From contig SHND01000019.1 in the NCBI GenBank assembly GCA_004295045.1, positions 62,001-126,000 on the forward strand: a stretch of 64,000 nt of DNA, written 5' to 3'. Under the pieces are notes generated by a model, which saw nothing but the letters and a program-made list of their open reading frames with translations, was not told where the DNA came from and made no database searches. Both the position numbers and the translations under genes were made by a program. The stretch's first letter is position 1, and each line of letters begins with the position of its first letter. The DNA comes from Chloroflexota bacterium (GTDB lineage: Bacteria; Chloroflexota; Anaerolineae; UBA4142; SHND01). Shown here in pieces: positions 51,441 to 61,672 of this stretch.

Positions 51441-51743
51441 TCACGATGTCAATGATTGAGAACTTGCTATCACGGGCCCCGCGCTACGCTGTTGTTCGGC
51501 TTTGAGAAATGGCGCGAGATTTTTGGCGAACCACGACGGTCCAAAAACCGCCGCGCCGTTTTGCGCGTCTGCGCCCGTTTCCCAAAGCAACACAACAATC
51601 GCGTGGTCATCGCCTGCCTTGATGAAATACAAATCGCGGAATCCTTGCAAACTTTGCAGCAACGGCAACCCCTCATTTTGCACCGCGTCGCGAAATTCGT
51701 CCACAGGTTTGTTGAGATAGAGATGATTGACGACAGCGAACAT
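51441..51743 (-). CDS. Small dimeric alpha/beta-barrel (ABM-like) protein
   Basis: 100 residues from ATG 51743; the longer open frame to 51881 runs through a palindromic repeat. The fold pattern (VVNHLYLNKPVDEFRDAVQNEGLPLLQSLQGFRDLYFIKAGDDHAIVVLLWE) resembles antibiotic-biosynthesis-monooxygenase-like small proteins. Function unknown. It follows the FAD oxidoreductase gene across the palindrome on the same strand. Confidence 0.6.
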   Translation of the reverse strand: MFAVVNHLYLNKPVDEFRDAVQNEGLPLLQSLQGFRDLYFIKAGDDHAIVVLLWETGADAQNGAAVFGPSWFAKNLAPFLKAEQQRSAGPVIASSQSLTS

Positions 51744-51756
51744 TTGATTTGTCCTT

Positions 51757-51830
51757 GGTAGAGGCGAAGCATTGACAGACGCGCTTGGGAAGCGAGTCGC
51801 GGACGCGAATGTCAATGCTTCGCCCCTACG
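51757..51830. repeat. 21-bp inverted repeat element (GGCGAAGCATTGACA)
   Basis: Arm GGTAGAGGCGAAGCATTGACA (51757-51777) pairs with TGTCAATGCTTCGCCCCTACG (51810-51830) with two mismatches; smaller ACGCG/CGCG pairs lie inside. REP- or MITE-like. The right arm supplies the stop codon of the FAD oxidoreductase gene. Confidence 0.75.
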
Positions 51831-53220
51831 CGTTATCGCCCCACCCGCCGCTTTTCGCGTCGGTGTCAATGAGGCGTGCAATGTCTTGTCCCAAGCGCAC
51901 GGAATAATTTGTGCCCCTGTCTTCGGGATAAATTTGCGTGGTGTTGCCGAGATAGAAATTTTTGATGGGCGTATGCAGCGGCGGAATTTTTTTGGAATAA
52001 TGCAACGGAAAAACGGGCTGCGCGGCGGCTTCTTTGAAATGCCAAAATTCTTCCACCCAATCGGGCGAAAAATTCGGATTCAATTTTTTCAGGTGCGGCA
52101 CATACGCATTGAACAATTCGTCGCGCGTCATTTGAAAATACGGCGACGACGCGTCGAGATAGTTCGAAACGTAGATGATGCGCTTGTTGTTGTACACTTC
52201 CGGCGGAATGAAATTCGTTTGCTCAATCGTTGCCACAAACGGCATTGAACGGTCGGCAATGTTGAGCCAATACCACGGCGTCATTTGCTGTTTGAGTTTC
52301 AAAATAATCAGCACCGCGCCCATGTATTTCGCTTCGTTCATTTTGGCGACATAAGCGCTCGGCAGTTCGTGAACGAATTTCAACGTCGCAAACGACGGCG
52401 CGCTGGAATAAACGCGGTCAAACGGAATGTAGCCGCGTTCGTTCGGTTGGATATTCGCGCGTTGTAATGCCGCGCGCGTATTTTCATCCTCCGCGAGTTC
52501 GATGCCCACCGCGACATTATTTTCGACGACGACGCGTTTCACTGTCGCGCCTTTCAAGATGATTCCGCCTTTTTGTTCAATCGCTTTTTCGAGCGCGTCA
52601 ATCAAAACTTGAAACGAACCTCTTGGGTAACCCAATTCTTCTTTGTTCAAGCCGCGCCGCGAACCGATGCGTAAAACAATTTTGAACCAGTGCCACACCA
52701 TCGGCACCTCGTCAGCGCGCGCGCCGAACTTGCCGCGAAACATCGGTCCCCACACTTGATCCCAAACATTATCGCCCGTATATTTTTTCCACCAATCATG
52801 CGCGGTGATGCTTTCGTATTTGTACAGATTTTTTTTGTCGCGCTGCAAATACGTGAGATAACCTGTCGCCGCGCCGAGACGAATTCTGTCAAGCAGTGGG
52901 ATCGTGCCGAGTTTCATTAAATCCGTCGGCGAGACCATGCTCCAAATTTTGCCTTGCTCGAACCAACCCGTTTTGGATGGAATCCACTGCACGCGATCGC
53001 CAAGTCCAAGTTCGTGCATCAGCGCGACGACGTGCGTGTCCGACGTGAACCAATGATGATAGCCGCGTTCGAGCGGCACGCCCGGCTCGACTTGGAACGT
53101 ACTTGCCAAGCCACCCAATTCTGTCATACGTTCAAAGATGACAGTTTTGTATCCGAGTTTCCCCAATTCATACGCGGCAGTCATTCCCGCAAAGCCGCCG
53201 CCGATGATGCCGACATTCAT
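51826..53220 (-). CDS. NAD(P)/FAD-dependent oxidoreductase (phytoene desaturase/amine oxidase superfamily)
   Basis: 464 residues from ATG 53220. FAD-binding Rossmann motif VGIIGGGFAGMTAAYELGKLGYKTVIFE at the start, GGLASTF next, and the C-terminal NFYLGNTTQIYPEDRGTNYSVRLGQDIARL that contacts FAD. Closest in type to protoporphyrinogen-oxidase/UDP-galactopyranose-mutase-like oxidoreductases of sugar or lipid pathways; substrate unknown. The stop codon lies in a palindromic element. Confidence 0.85.
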   Translation of the reverse strand: MNVGIIGGGFAGMTAAYELGKLGYKTVIFERMTELGGLASTFQVEPGVPLERGYHHWFTSDTHVVALMHELGLGDRVQWIPSKTGWFEQGKIWSMVSPTDLMKLGTIPLLDRIRLGAATGYLTYLQRDKKNLYKYESITAHDWWKKYTGDNVWDQVWGPMFRGKFGARADEVPMVWHWFKIVLRIGSRRGLNKEELGYPRGSFQVLIDALEKAIEQKGGIILKGATVKRVVVENNVAVGIELAEDENTRAALQRANIQPNERGYIPFDRVYSSAPSFATLKFVHELPSAYVAKMNEAKYMGAVLIILKLKQQMTPWYWLNIADRSMPFVATIEQTNFIPPEVYNNKRIIYVSNYLDASSPYFQMTRDELFNAYVPHLKKLNPNFSPDWVEEFWHFKEAAAQPVFPLHYSKKIPPLHTPIKNFYLGNTTQIYPEDRGTNYSVRLGQDIARLIDTDAKSGGWGDNA

Positions 53221-53230
53221 TTGATTCAAA

Positions 53231-53503
53231 TTACCTTTTCGCGTTATGAAATTTTGAAACTATTTTGTCTGCGCCATTCGCGATCATAATCCGCCGCGCA
53301 AGTTCTTGATTCACTTGCGCGGCAGAGTAATTTGGAAATTGCGCGCGAATCCCATCACGCGTCAATTGACACGCTGTGCGCCACATTTCAAACGCAAGCA
53401 TCAAACGTTGTTCGCCTGACAACCGCTTTAGGATTTCGACGCGCTTTTGAAAACTCCGGACGTCTGCGTAATCTTGGCCTGCGATTTCAAGTGCATCCAT
53501 CAT
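53231..53503 (-). CDS. Small conserved hypothetical protein
   Basis: 90 residues from ATG 53503. Pattern RSFQKRVEILKRLSGEQRLMLAFEMWRTACQLTRDGIRAQFPNYSAAQVNQELARRIM. I recall similar small proteins encoded next to nucleotidyltransferase-type toxin-like genes, but no such partner is here; the neighbour is the FAD oxidoreductase. Its start overlaps the stop of the short relic at 53506-53583. Confidence 0.6.
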   Translation of the reverse strand: MMDALEIAGQDYADVRSFQKRVEILKRLSGEQRLMLAFEMWRTACQLTRDGIRAQFPNYSAAQVNQELARRIMIANGADKIVSKFHNAKR

Positions 53504-53505
53504 TT

Positions 53506-53583
53506 TCAAATCTTGAAGCCAACTCGCTCATACGCGGCGGTCATACCTGCAAACCCGACGCCAATGATGGCGATGCGATTCAT
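53506..53583 (-). pseudogene. 25-codon relic of an FAD oxidoreductase N-terminus
   Basis: ATG 53583 opens a frame reading MNRIAIIGVGFAGMTAAYER then ends in GFKI and a stop. It repeats the FAD-binding start of the oxidoreductase gene 280 bases downstream (GGGFAGMTAAYEL). Only the nucleotide-binding loop remains, so it cannot be a functional enzyme. It most likely marks a partial duplication flanking the small gene at 53231-53503. Confidence 0.7.
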
Positions 53584-53589
53584 CGCAAA

Positions 53590-53670
53590 AATCATTGTAA
53601 AAAAGTAGACAGGAAAACCGGTAGACGAGCAACGTTACTTGTCTACCGATCTACCATTTTACCTATCTAC
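53590..53670 (-). repeat. Hairpin element after the gamma-carbonic anhydrase gene (word: GTAGACAGG / TCTACC)
   Basis: Plus-strand words GTAGACAGG and GGTAGACGAG face CTTGTCTACC, ATCTACC and TATCTAC. The last word provides the stop codon of the carbonic anhydrase gene. Similar words recur at 63874-63952. Confidence 0.65.
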
Positions 53671-54191
53671 TTGTAAATCCCCCTCCAATAATTTTTCGCG
53701 CGTTCGATGTACGTCTGCGCGCCGTCGGTGATGCGTTTGATTTCTTCTCCCGTCACCTCGCGCACAACTTTGCCCGGTACGCCCATCACGAGTGAACGCG
53801 GCGGAATTTCTTTGCCTTCGGGAACGAGCGCGCCTGCTGCCACAATCGAGTATTCGCCAATTTTCGCGCCGTTCAAAATAATCGCGCCAATACCGAGCAT
53901 CACATTGTCCGCAATCGTCGCGCCGTGAACCACTGCGCGATGTCCAATCACGACGCGCTTGCCAATCATCGTCGGCAGATTCGCGTCGCAATGAATCACG
54001 ACGCCGTCTTGTACGCTCGTCCCTTCCCCTATCACAATTTTGTCCGCGTCGCCGCGAATCACCGCGCCGAACCAGACGGACGCGTTTTGATAAATCGTCA
54101 CGTCGCCAACAATCGTCGCGGTCTCGGCAACAAAGACGGTGGGATGAATGCGGGTGGGGGAAGGAGCAACAGATTTGGGTTTGGGATGCAC
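53667..54191 (-). CDS. Gamma-class carbonic anhydrase family protein
   Basis: 174 residues, left-handed beta-helix made of hexapeptide repeats (IVGDVTIYQNASVWFGAVIRGDADKIVIGEGTSVQDGVVIH, begins near residue 28). The zinc-binding His are in VIHCD, VIGHRAVVHG. Such proteins (CaiE/YrdA/CcmM-like) are often associated with complex I in plants and bacteria and may have bicarbonate-related activity. A frame-shifted reading on the same strand (54246-53659) is an artefact. Confidence 0.88.
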   Translation of the reverse strand: MHPKPKSVAPSPTRIHPTVFVAETATIVGDVTIYQNASVWFGAVIRGDADKIVIGEGTSVQDGVVIHCDANLPTMIGKRVVIGHRAVVHGATIADNVMLGIGAIILNGAKIGEYSIVAAGALVPEGKEIPPRSLVMGVPGKVVREVTGEEIKRITDGAQTYIERAKNYWRGIYK

Positions 54192-54196
54192 GCGGA

Positions 54197-54276
54197 AATT
54201 TTTGATTTATGATTTCTGATTGTTGATTTAGGAAACCTGCTTGCAATCAGAAATCATAAATCTGAAATCAAAAATC
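54197..54276 (-). repeat. Imperfect hairpin element between lpd and the carbonic anhydrase gene (word: GATTTATGATTTCTGATT)
   Basis: Left arm TTTTTGATTTATGATTTC with more TGATT words, loop with GCTTGC, right arm AATCAGAAATCATAAATC and AAATCAAAAATC. It starts next to the lpd stop codon (54277). Same word family as 7381, 23488 and 37434. Confidence 0.75.
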
Positions 54277-55668
54277 CTAAATATGCAGCGCCATGCCCAT
54301 CGTCGCCAACGCGGCTTCCTTGACGACTTCGGTGAGCGTGGGATGTGCGTGAATCGAGTGCGCGATTTCGAGCGGCGTCATTTCGTTTTGAATCGCGAGC
54401 GAAAATTCGCCAGAGAGATCGGTAACTTCGGGACCGAGCATGTGAACGCCCAGAATTTCGCCAAATTTTTTATCGGCGTAAATGCGAACGAATCCTTCGT
54501 AATCGTCAATGCCGAGCGCCTTGCCGTTCGCGATGAATGGAAATTCGCCGACGGAATAATCGGCGCCCGCCTCTTTTAATTGCGCTTCGGTTTTGCCGAA
54601 CGACGCGACTTGGGGATGCGAGTACGTGCAGCGCGGCACGGCGTCGTAATTGATCGCGCGCACCTCTTTGCCCGCCGCGTGTTCCACCGCAAGTTCGCCT
54701 TGCGCGAACGCGACATGCGCGAGCGCGAGTTTCATGGTCACGTCGCCAATCGCGTAAATGTTTGGCACGTTCGTTTGCATAAATTCGTTCGTGTCAATCG
54801 CGCCGCGCGTCGTTTTCACGCCGAGCGCTTCAAGTCCGAGATTTTCGCTGTTGGGCGAAACGCCAATCGCGACGAGGACTTTTTCGGCAGGAATTTGTTC
54901 CACGCCCTGCGCGGTTTTGACGTGCAAAACAATTTTGCCGTCCGCTTTTTCGGCGCGTTCCACCAGCGCGTTCGTTTTGAATTTGATGCCCTGCTTTTGA
55001 AAACTCTTTTCAATCGTGACGCTGATTTTTTCATCCTCTTTGGGAAGAATGTGCGGCAGCGCTTCGAGAATCGTCACGTCCGCGCCATACGCACGATAAA
55101 TCGTCGCAAACTCGCAGCCAATCGCGCTCGCGCCGACAATGACGATGGGACTAGGCACCGTTTTCAAATCCAACGCTTCGCGCGAAGTAATCACATTCAC
55201 GCCGTCGAGTTCCAGTCCAGGAATTGTGCGCGCCCGCGCGCCTGTGGCGATGATGATATTTTTCCCCGTGAGTTTTTGTCCGCCGCCCTTGAGTTCGACT
55301 TGCTTGTTCGCGTTAAGCGTCGCGGTGTCCATGAACACATCAATCTTGTTTTTCTTCATCAAGAACCCAACGCCCTTGACAAGACGCTGCGACACTTGGC
55401 GGCTGCGCGCGTGCGCGACGCCGTAATCGAGTGTGTAGGAACCGTTGAAATTGATGCCCCACGTTTTCGCGTCGGCGAGATGACGCGCGACTTGAGCGTT
55501 GGCTAAAAGTGATTTGCTTGGGACGCAGCCCCAGTTGAGACAAACTCCACCCAGTGCATCGCGCTCAACCAGCGCCGTTTTCATTCCGAGTTGCGCGGCG
55601 CGAATTGCGGCGACATAGCCGCCGGGTCCACCGCCGATAATTACGATGTCGTATTGTGTGTCTGCCAT
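54277..55668 (-). CDS. lpdA: Dihydrolipoyl dehydrogenase (E3)
   Basis: 463 residues. FAD motif DIVIIGGGPGGYVAAIRAAQLG, redox disulfide GGVCLNWGCVPSK, NAD motif IVIVGASAIGCEFATIYRAYG (the third Gly is Ala/Ser-like), and C-terminal HAHPTLTEVVKEA with the catalytic His. It reoxidises the lipoyl arms of both 2-oxoacid dehydrogenases in the window, which have no other E3. It is not in either E1/E2 operon. Confidence 0.95.
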   Translation of the reverse strand: MADTQYDIVIIGGGPGGYVAAIRAAQLGMKTALVERDALGGVCLNWGCVPSKSLLANAQVARHLADAKTWGINFNGSYTLDYGVAHARSRQVSQRLVKGVGFLMKKNKIDVFMDTATLNANKQVELKGGGQKLTGKNIIIATGARARTIPGLELDGVNVITSREALDLKTVPSPIVIVGASAIGCEFATIYRAYGADVTILEALPHILPKEDEKISVTIEKSFQKQGIKFKTNALVERAEKADGKIVLHVKTAQGVEQIPAEKVLVAIGVSPNSENLGLEALGVKTTRGAIDTNEFMQTNVPNIYAIGDVTMKLALAHVAFAQGELAVEHAAGKEVRAINYDAVPRCTYSHPQVASFGKTEAQLKEAGADYSVGEFPFIANGKALGIDDYEGFVRIYADKKFGEILGVHMLGPEVTDLSGEFSLAIQNEMTPLEIAHSIHAHPTLTEVVKEAALATMGMALHI

Positions 55669-55691
55669 TTTCTTTGTCTCTCTTTATGGAA

Positions 55692-57032
55692 TTAGGATTT
55701 GATAACTTGATACAACCGCCATTCTCCGGGCACACCCTTGAGCGCGTGTGTTCCGCGATCTTGGAAATCAATCCCTGAACCTGCAATCAAATCTTTGACC
55801 GTGCTCGAAACCCAAACCTCATTCGCCCCTGCCTTGGACATGACGCGCGCGGCGATGTGAATCGCAACGCCTGCAATTTCTTTGCCAATCAATTCATATT
55901 CGCCCGTGTGCAAGCCCACGCGAATTTCGATCCCGAGTTCGCGCACTGCCCCACTCATCGCGCACCCGCAGCGCACGGCGCGGGCGGGACCATCGAACGT
56001 TGCCAAGATTCCATCGCCCGTCGTATGAATCTCGCGCCCACGATAGCGTTCCAGTTCACGACGCAAAATTTTGAAATGCGCTTGGTTGAGGTCTGCCCAA
56101 CGTTGATTGCCCAATTCTGCCGCGCGCTCTGTAGAACCAACAATATCGGTGAACAACATCGTGCCAAGAATACGGTCAGGTAAATCGGCGGAGCGTGTGC
56201 CGGTCAAAAATTCTTGAACCTCATCGAGCAACAAATCTGCATCGCCCACGAAAGGCAGATGATCCTCGCCATCCAGTTCAACAAATTTCGCGTTGGGAAT
56301 TTGTGCCGCCATCCAACGACTACCGCCCACCTCACTATCGTGATCATTCGTCCGATGCAAAATCAAGGTTGGCACACGAATCGCTGGCAGAATCGAACGA
56401 ATGTCAATTTCGGTGTTCATGCGCGCTAATGCTAACGCGCGTTTTGGACTCGCGCTGCGACGCAAGTAGGTCGCCCACCATTGTTTGAAGCGCGCATCCT
56501 GCGCGACGCTTGGCGCGAGGGTGCCCAAATCTACAACCCCGCCCCACCCTTGGGCAATGGCATCGAAAAACGCTTGACGCGCCTCACGCGTCGGCGCCCA
56601 TGGATAGTCCTCCGAATAAATTCGTTTGGCGTAGCCGCCGTACAAGACGATGGCATTGGTACGTTGTGGATACGTCGCGGCGAACAGCGCAGACATCGGG
56701 ACGCCTTCCGAAACGCCAAACAATGCCGCGCGTTCAACGCCCACGGCATCCATGACGGCGCGCACATCGTCCATCCGCTGCTCAAGCGTCGGAAGTTGGT
56801 CATCCGAAACAGGGTCGGACAAACCTGTGCCGCGTTTGTCAAAGAGAATCAACCGCGCAAACGACGCGAGACGTTCTAAAAAACGCCGCGATGAGGCTTC
56901 CTCCCAAGCCAGTTCGACATTGGAAACCCAGCCGGGTACGAAAACGAGGCTCAACGCGCCCTCGCCGATTACTTGATACGCGATGTTGATTTCACCGCTG
57001 CGCGCATAGCTTGTTTCAGGCGTCGTGCCCAT
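55692..57032 (-). CDS. Alpha/beta hydrolase fused to a class III nucleotide cyclase domain
   Basis: 446 residues. Residues 1-270 are an alpha/beta hydrolase: IAYQVIGEGALSLVFVPGW, FDKRGTGLSD, nucleophile elbow GVSEGVP (Ser), and GEDHLPFVGD near the catalytic His. Residues about 280-446 are a class III adenylate/guanylate cyclase: LFTDIVGSTERAAELG (metal Asp), HTTGDGILATFDGPARAV (second Asp) and IEIRVGLHTGEYE. This two-domain fusion is known from actinobacteria and others. It may make cAMP in response to a hydrolysed ligand; that is inference. Confidence 0.9.
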   Translation of the reverse strand: MGTTPETSYARSGEINIAYQVIGEGALSLVFVPGWVSNVELAWEEASSRRFLERLASFARLILFDKRGTGLSDPVSDDQLPTLEQRMDDVRAVMDAVGVERAALFGVSEGVPMSALFAATYPQRTNAIVLYGGYAKRIYSEDYPWAPTREARQAFFDAIAQGWGGVVDLGTLAPSVAQDARFKQWWATYLRRSASPKRALALARMNTEIDIRSILPAIRVPTLILHRTNDHDSEVGGSRWMAAQIPNAKFVELDGEDHLPFVGDADLLLDEVQEFLTGTRSADLPDRILGTMLFTDIVGSTERAAELGNQRWADLNQAHFKILRRELERYRGREIHTTGDGILATFDGPARAVRCGCAMSGAVRELGIEIRVGLHTGEYELIGKEIAGVAIHIAARVMSKAGANEVWVSSTVKDLIAGSGIDFQDRGTHALKGVPGEWRLYQVIKS

Positions 57033-57037
57033 GAAAT

Positions 57038-57733
57038 TTACTCTGGCTTTTTAAACAAATACCCAACCCCATGCTCCGTCAAAATATATTTTGGATGCGC
57101 GGGGTCTTGTTCGATTTTGTTTCGCAAATAATTCACGTACACGCGCAAGTATTCTGTTTCGCCGCCGTATTCGGGTCCCCACACCTTGCGTAACAAATCT
57201 TGATGCAGCATTACGCGGCCCGCGTTTTGAACGAGTTGCGACAAGAGTTTCCATTCCGTCGGACCGAGTTTGATTTCTTGATCGTTGATGATGACGCGGC
57301 GCTTTTGAAAATCCATCGTAAAGTCGCCCGCGACGAATGGCTTTTGCGTCATCACATCATCGTTGGGGGCACCGCGCCGCAGCACCGCTTCCACGCGCGC
57401 GAGCAATTCGTGAACGCTGAACGGCTTGCGAATGTAATCGTCCGCGCCGTATTTCAAACCCTTCACCACGTCAACCTCTTGGTCTTTGGCGGTGAGCAAA
57501 ATCACGGGGACGACGGAACTTTCGCGGATTTTTTGCAGCGCCTCAAAGCCGTCCACTTGCGGCATCATCACATCGAGGATGATCAAGTCCGCGCCTTCTT
57601 TGTCGAGCATTTGCAGCGCACTCGCGCCGTCCATCGCGGAAATCACCCTATAGTGCGCGGCTTCGAGATTGGAACGGAGCAGTTTGAGCAGATGGGGTTC
57701 GTCGTCAACGATTAGAATTTTTGCGGGGCGCAT
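57038..57733 (-). CDS. OmpR/KdpE-family response regulator
   Basis: 231 residues from ATG 57733. Receiver domain (1-120): acidic pair [11 protein letters not shown], phosphoacceptor Asp in [13 protein letters not shown], Thr in VILLTAKDQ and Lys in DYIRKPFS. C-terminal winged-helix DNA-binding domain (about 135-231): [31 protein letters not shown]. No histidine kinase gene is adjacent; the cyclase fusion lies six bases downstream and may be co-transcribed. Confidence 0.92.
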   Translation of the reverse strand: MRPAKILIVDDEPHLLKLLRSNLEAAHYRVISAMDGASALQMLDKEGADLIILDVMMPQVDGFEALQKIRESSVVPVILLTAKDQEVDVVKGLKYGADDYIRKPFSVHELLARVEAVLRRGAPNDDVMTQKPFVAGDFTMDFQKRRVIINDQEIKLGPTEWKLLSQLVQNAGRVMLHQDLLRKVWGPEYGGETEYLRVYVNYLRNKIEQDPAHPKYILTEHGVGYLFKKPE

Positions 57734-57747
57734 ATTTTTCAGACACC

Positions 57748-57787
57748 AGACCTGACAGATTTCCGTGCGCATAAACCTGTCAGGTCT
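57748..57787. repeat. Perfect 11-bp inverted repeat (AGACCTGACAG)
   Basis: AGACCTGACAG (57748-57758) and CTGTCAGGTCT (57777-57787) are perfect inverted copies with an 18-base spacer, just upstream of the response regulator start. It may be a regulator site or a dispersed palindrome. Confidence 0.65.
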
Positions 57788-57871
57788 CGCGAATTCGCAC
57801 AACAACGCGATTATAGTCGTAATAAAATAGTGCGTCAAAGAAGATTAAAATTTTTCGCCTTAAGAATTTGT

Positions 57872-57901
57872 TTGATGTCCGTCACTAACCTGTGGTATAA
57901 T
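57872..57901 (+). promoter_or_regulatory. nuoB: Promoter of the nuoB-nuoCD-nuoI operon
   Basis: TTGATG (57872-57877), an 18-base spacer and TATAAT (57896-57901). Predicted start about 57908, giving a 54-base leader before the nuoB ATG at 57962. Confidence 0.65.
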
Positions 57902-57961
57902 TCACAAACTAAATTCGCCAAGCCTGCAAGTCATTTCGATTCTCGCGCGGAGGAAATTGTG

Positions 57962-58981
57962 ATGGAGTTTGACAAGAGCGCACCGATTATGGTGTTGGAC
58001 AGCGATGACGCTTGGATGGAAGAGCAAGTTAAAAAGAAAGTATGGACGGGTCCGCTCGACCAAGCCGTCAAGTTAGTGGACGGCATTTACAATTGGGGGC
58101 GGCGTTCTTCAATTTGGCCCATGCAGTTCGGGCTCGCGTGTTGCGCGATTGAAATGATTGCGTCGGGCGGCGGACGTTTTGATATTGCGCGTTTTGGCTC
58201 GGAATTGTTTCGACCCTCACCGCGCCAAGCGGACTTGATGATTGTGGCGGGAACGGTGACCAAGAAAATGGTACCCGCGATTGTGCGCTTGTACAATCAA
58301 ATGGCAGAGCCAAAATATGTGATGGCGATGGGCGCGTGCGCCAGCGCAGGCGGTCCCTTCAAAGAGGGCTATAACGTCGTTTCCGGAATTGATAAATTTC
58401 TCCCCGTTGACATCTACGTTCCGGGTTGTCCGCCGACGCCGCAAGCGCTGTTTTACGGATTCTTGATGCTCCATAAGAAAATCAACGGGCAAACCTTCCG
58501 TAATGTACCGTGGTATCAAGCCGAAGCCCATCTCGAAGTTCCTGAACCGATCCTTGGTCCTGACATTTTTGACCCGCGCCGCGCTGTCGAAATTAAGCAA
58601 GTTCTCGCCGACGAAAAAGAAATGGAAGCACGCTATGTGCGCATCGCCGCCCGCGCGGAATTGAAACATGGTAAAGAAGGCGCCGAACACGCAGCGGCGA
58701 AACCCGCGCCCGCAAAACCGGCGACGCCGGCAGCCGCCGCGAAACCTGCGGCAGTGGCAGCAAAACCGACGCCCGCACCCAAACCGGTATCTCCTTCCGT
58801 CGCCGAATCTCCCGCCGAAGTGAAATTGGAGGAGAACAAAGCGGACGCGAATTTTGCGCAGCAAGCGGCTCAACATCACGCCGAGACGGCAAAAGGCGAA
58901 GCGCCCAAAGCTGACCCGCCCAAAGCCGAAACGCCCAAAACTGAACCCCCGTCCCCCGATGGCGAAACCAAGTCAGAATAA
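57962..58981 (+). CDS. nuoB: NADH-quinone oxidoreductase subunit B with long Ala/Pro/Lys tail
   Basis: 339 residues from ATG 57962, which has GAGGAAATTG as ribosome site; the longer frame back to 57830 would start upstream of the promoter. Residues about 1-225 are NuoB, binding cluster N2 through Cys in [18 protein letters not shown] and [10 protein letters not shown]. After about residue 230 a tail of 110 residues is made of Lys/Pro/Ala repeats ([18 protein letters not shown]) and acidic stretches. Usual NuoB is 160-220 residues, so the tail is an addition. N2 passes electrons to quinone. Confidence 0.95.
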   Translation: MEFDKSAPIMVLDSDDAWMEEQVKKKVWTGPLDQAVKLVDGIYNWGRRSSIWPMQFGLACCAIEMIASGGGRFDIARFGSELFRPSPRQADLMIVAGTVTKKMVPAIVRLYNQMAEPKYVMAMGACASAGGPFKEGYNVVSGIDKFLPVDIYVPGCPPTPQALFYGFLMLHKKINGQTFRNVPWYQAEAHLEVPEPILGPDIFDPRRAVEIKQVLADEKEMEARYVRIAARAELKHGKEGAEHAAAKPAPAKPATPAAAAKPAAVAAKPTPAPKPVSPSVAESPAEVKLEENKADANFAQQAAQHHAETAKGEAPKADPPKAETPKTEPPSPDGETKSE

Positions 58982-59038
58982 AATTTCCGCAAACATTCTG
59001 CTTGTAGATTTTACGCGAGACTCTAAAGAGGATTGACA

Positions 59039-60832
<1,794 letters not shown>

Positions 60833-60928
60833 TGAGATAGTGAGTTAGTGCAATCGTGCGATAGTAAAGTTGTGATTCAAACTGCCGCACTATCGCACGA
60901 TTCTACTATTGCACTACACGGAGCCAGC
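60833..60928 (+). repeat. Imperfect hairpin element between nuoCD and nuoI (word: TAGTGAG / GCGATAGT)
   Basis: Words AGATAGTGAGTTAGTGCAAT and CGTGCGATAGT on the left face ACTATCGCACGATT and CTACTATTGCACTA on the right. The nuoCD stop codon is in the first word (GGTAGATAGGTAG). Confidence 0.75.
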
Positions 60929-61672
60929 ATGAAACTTTTTCCAACAGGAACTCTAACGGGCATGACGCTTGTTCTCAAGCGGTTTTTGCGTTCATACCCG
61001 AATGACATCAAAGAGAATATAAAAGCGCGTTCGTTGTTCCGCAAAACGAGTCCGGAGGTTGCAAGTGAACGCGCATCGGTGACGCAAAAAGGTTTGATCA
61101 CGGTTGAATATCCCGACGTCAAACTTAAACCGCCTGAAAATTTTCGTTTCATCCCTTTTTTGATTTACGAACCCGTACTCGACGCGGCAGGCAAGCCGAT
61201 CGTGAATGCGGCAACGGGCAAAGAAGAAATCGGCGTCGAACGCTGCACCGCGTGCGGCATTTGCGCCAAAGTGTGTCCACCGCAATGCATCTGGATCGTG
61301 CGCGCAGTCGGAGATGACGGCAAACCCAAACCACAAGCCGCAGAGTTTTTCATTGATATTGACGTCTGCATGAACTGCGGCTTGTGCGCGGAATTTTGCC
61401 CGTTCGACGCGATCAAAATGGACAACGATTACGAACTTGCAGGGTACGAGCGCCACGTTAATCACATCTACGATTATCCAACGTTGTTGAAATCCACAAC
61501 GTATTACGAGAGCATCAAACCGACGGATTACGCCAACGAAGAAGCTGCGCGCAAAGCGAAAGAAGAAGCGAAAACGAAAAAGCCCGCTGCCGCAGAAAAA
61601 ACGGCAACCGCCGCCGCTGCCGCCGCAAAAACGGCGACGCCAAAGATGCAAGAACCACCCGCAGTCGAATGA
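60929..61672 (+). CDS. nuoI: NADH-quinone oxidoreductase subunit I with Lys/Ala tail
   Basis: 247 residues from ATG 60929. Two [4Fe-4S] motifs: CTACGICAKVCPPQC and CMNCGLCAEFCPFDA (clusters N6a and N6b). The N-terminus has a short hydrophobic helix, LTGMTLVLKRFL. The last 45 residues are a Lys/Ala/Glu tail (EEAKTKKPAAAEKTATAAAA) absent from ordinary NuoI. The stop overlaps the next start by four bases. Confidence 0.93.
   Translation: MKLFPTGTLTGMTLVLKRFLRSYPNDIKENIKARSLFRKTSPEVASERASVTQKGLITVEYPDVKLKPPENFRFIPFLIYEPVLDAAGKPIVNAATGKEEIGVERCTACGICAKVCPPQCIWIVRAVGDDGKPKPQAAEFFIDIDVCMNCGLCAEFCPFDAIKMDNDYELAGYERHVNHIYDYPTLLKSTTYYESIKPTDYANEEAARKAKEEAKTKKPAAAEKTATAAAAAAKTATPKMQEPPAVE

Noticed and set aside
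53659..54246. 195-codon minus-strand frame overlapping the carbonic anhydrase gene
   Set aside because: Arg/Asp-rich nonsense translation in a shifted frame of the hexapeptide-repeat gene.
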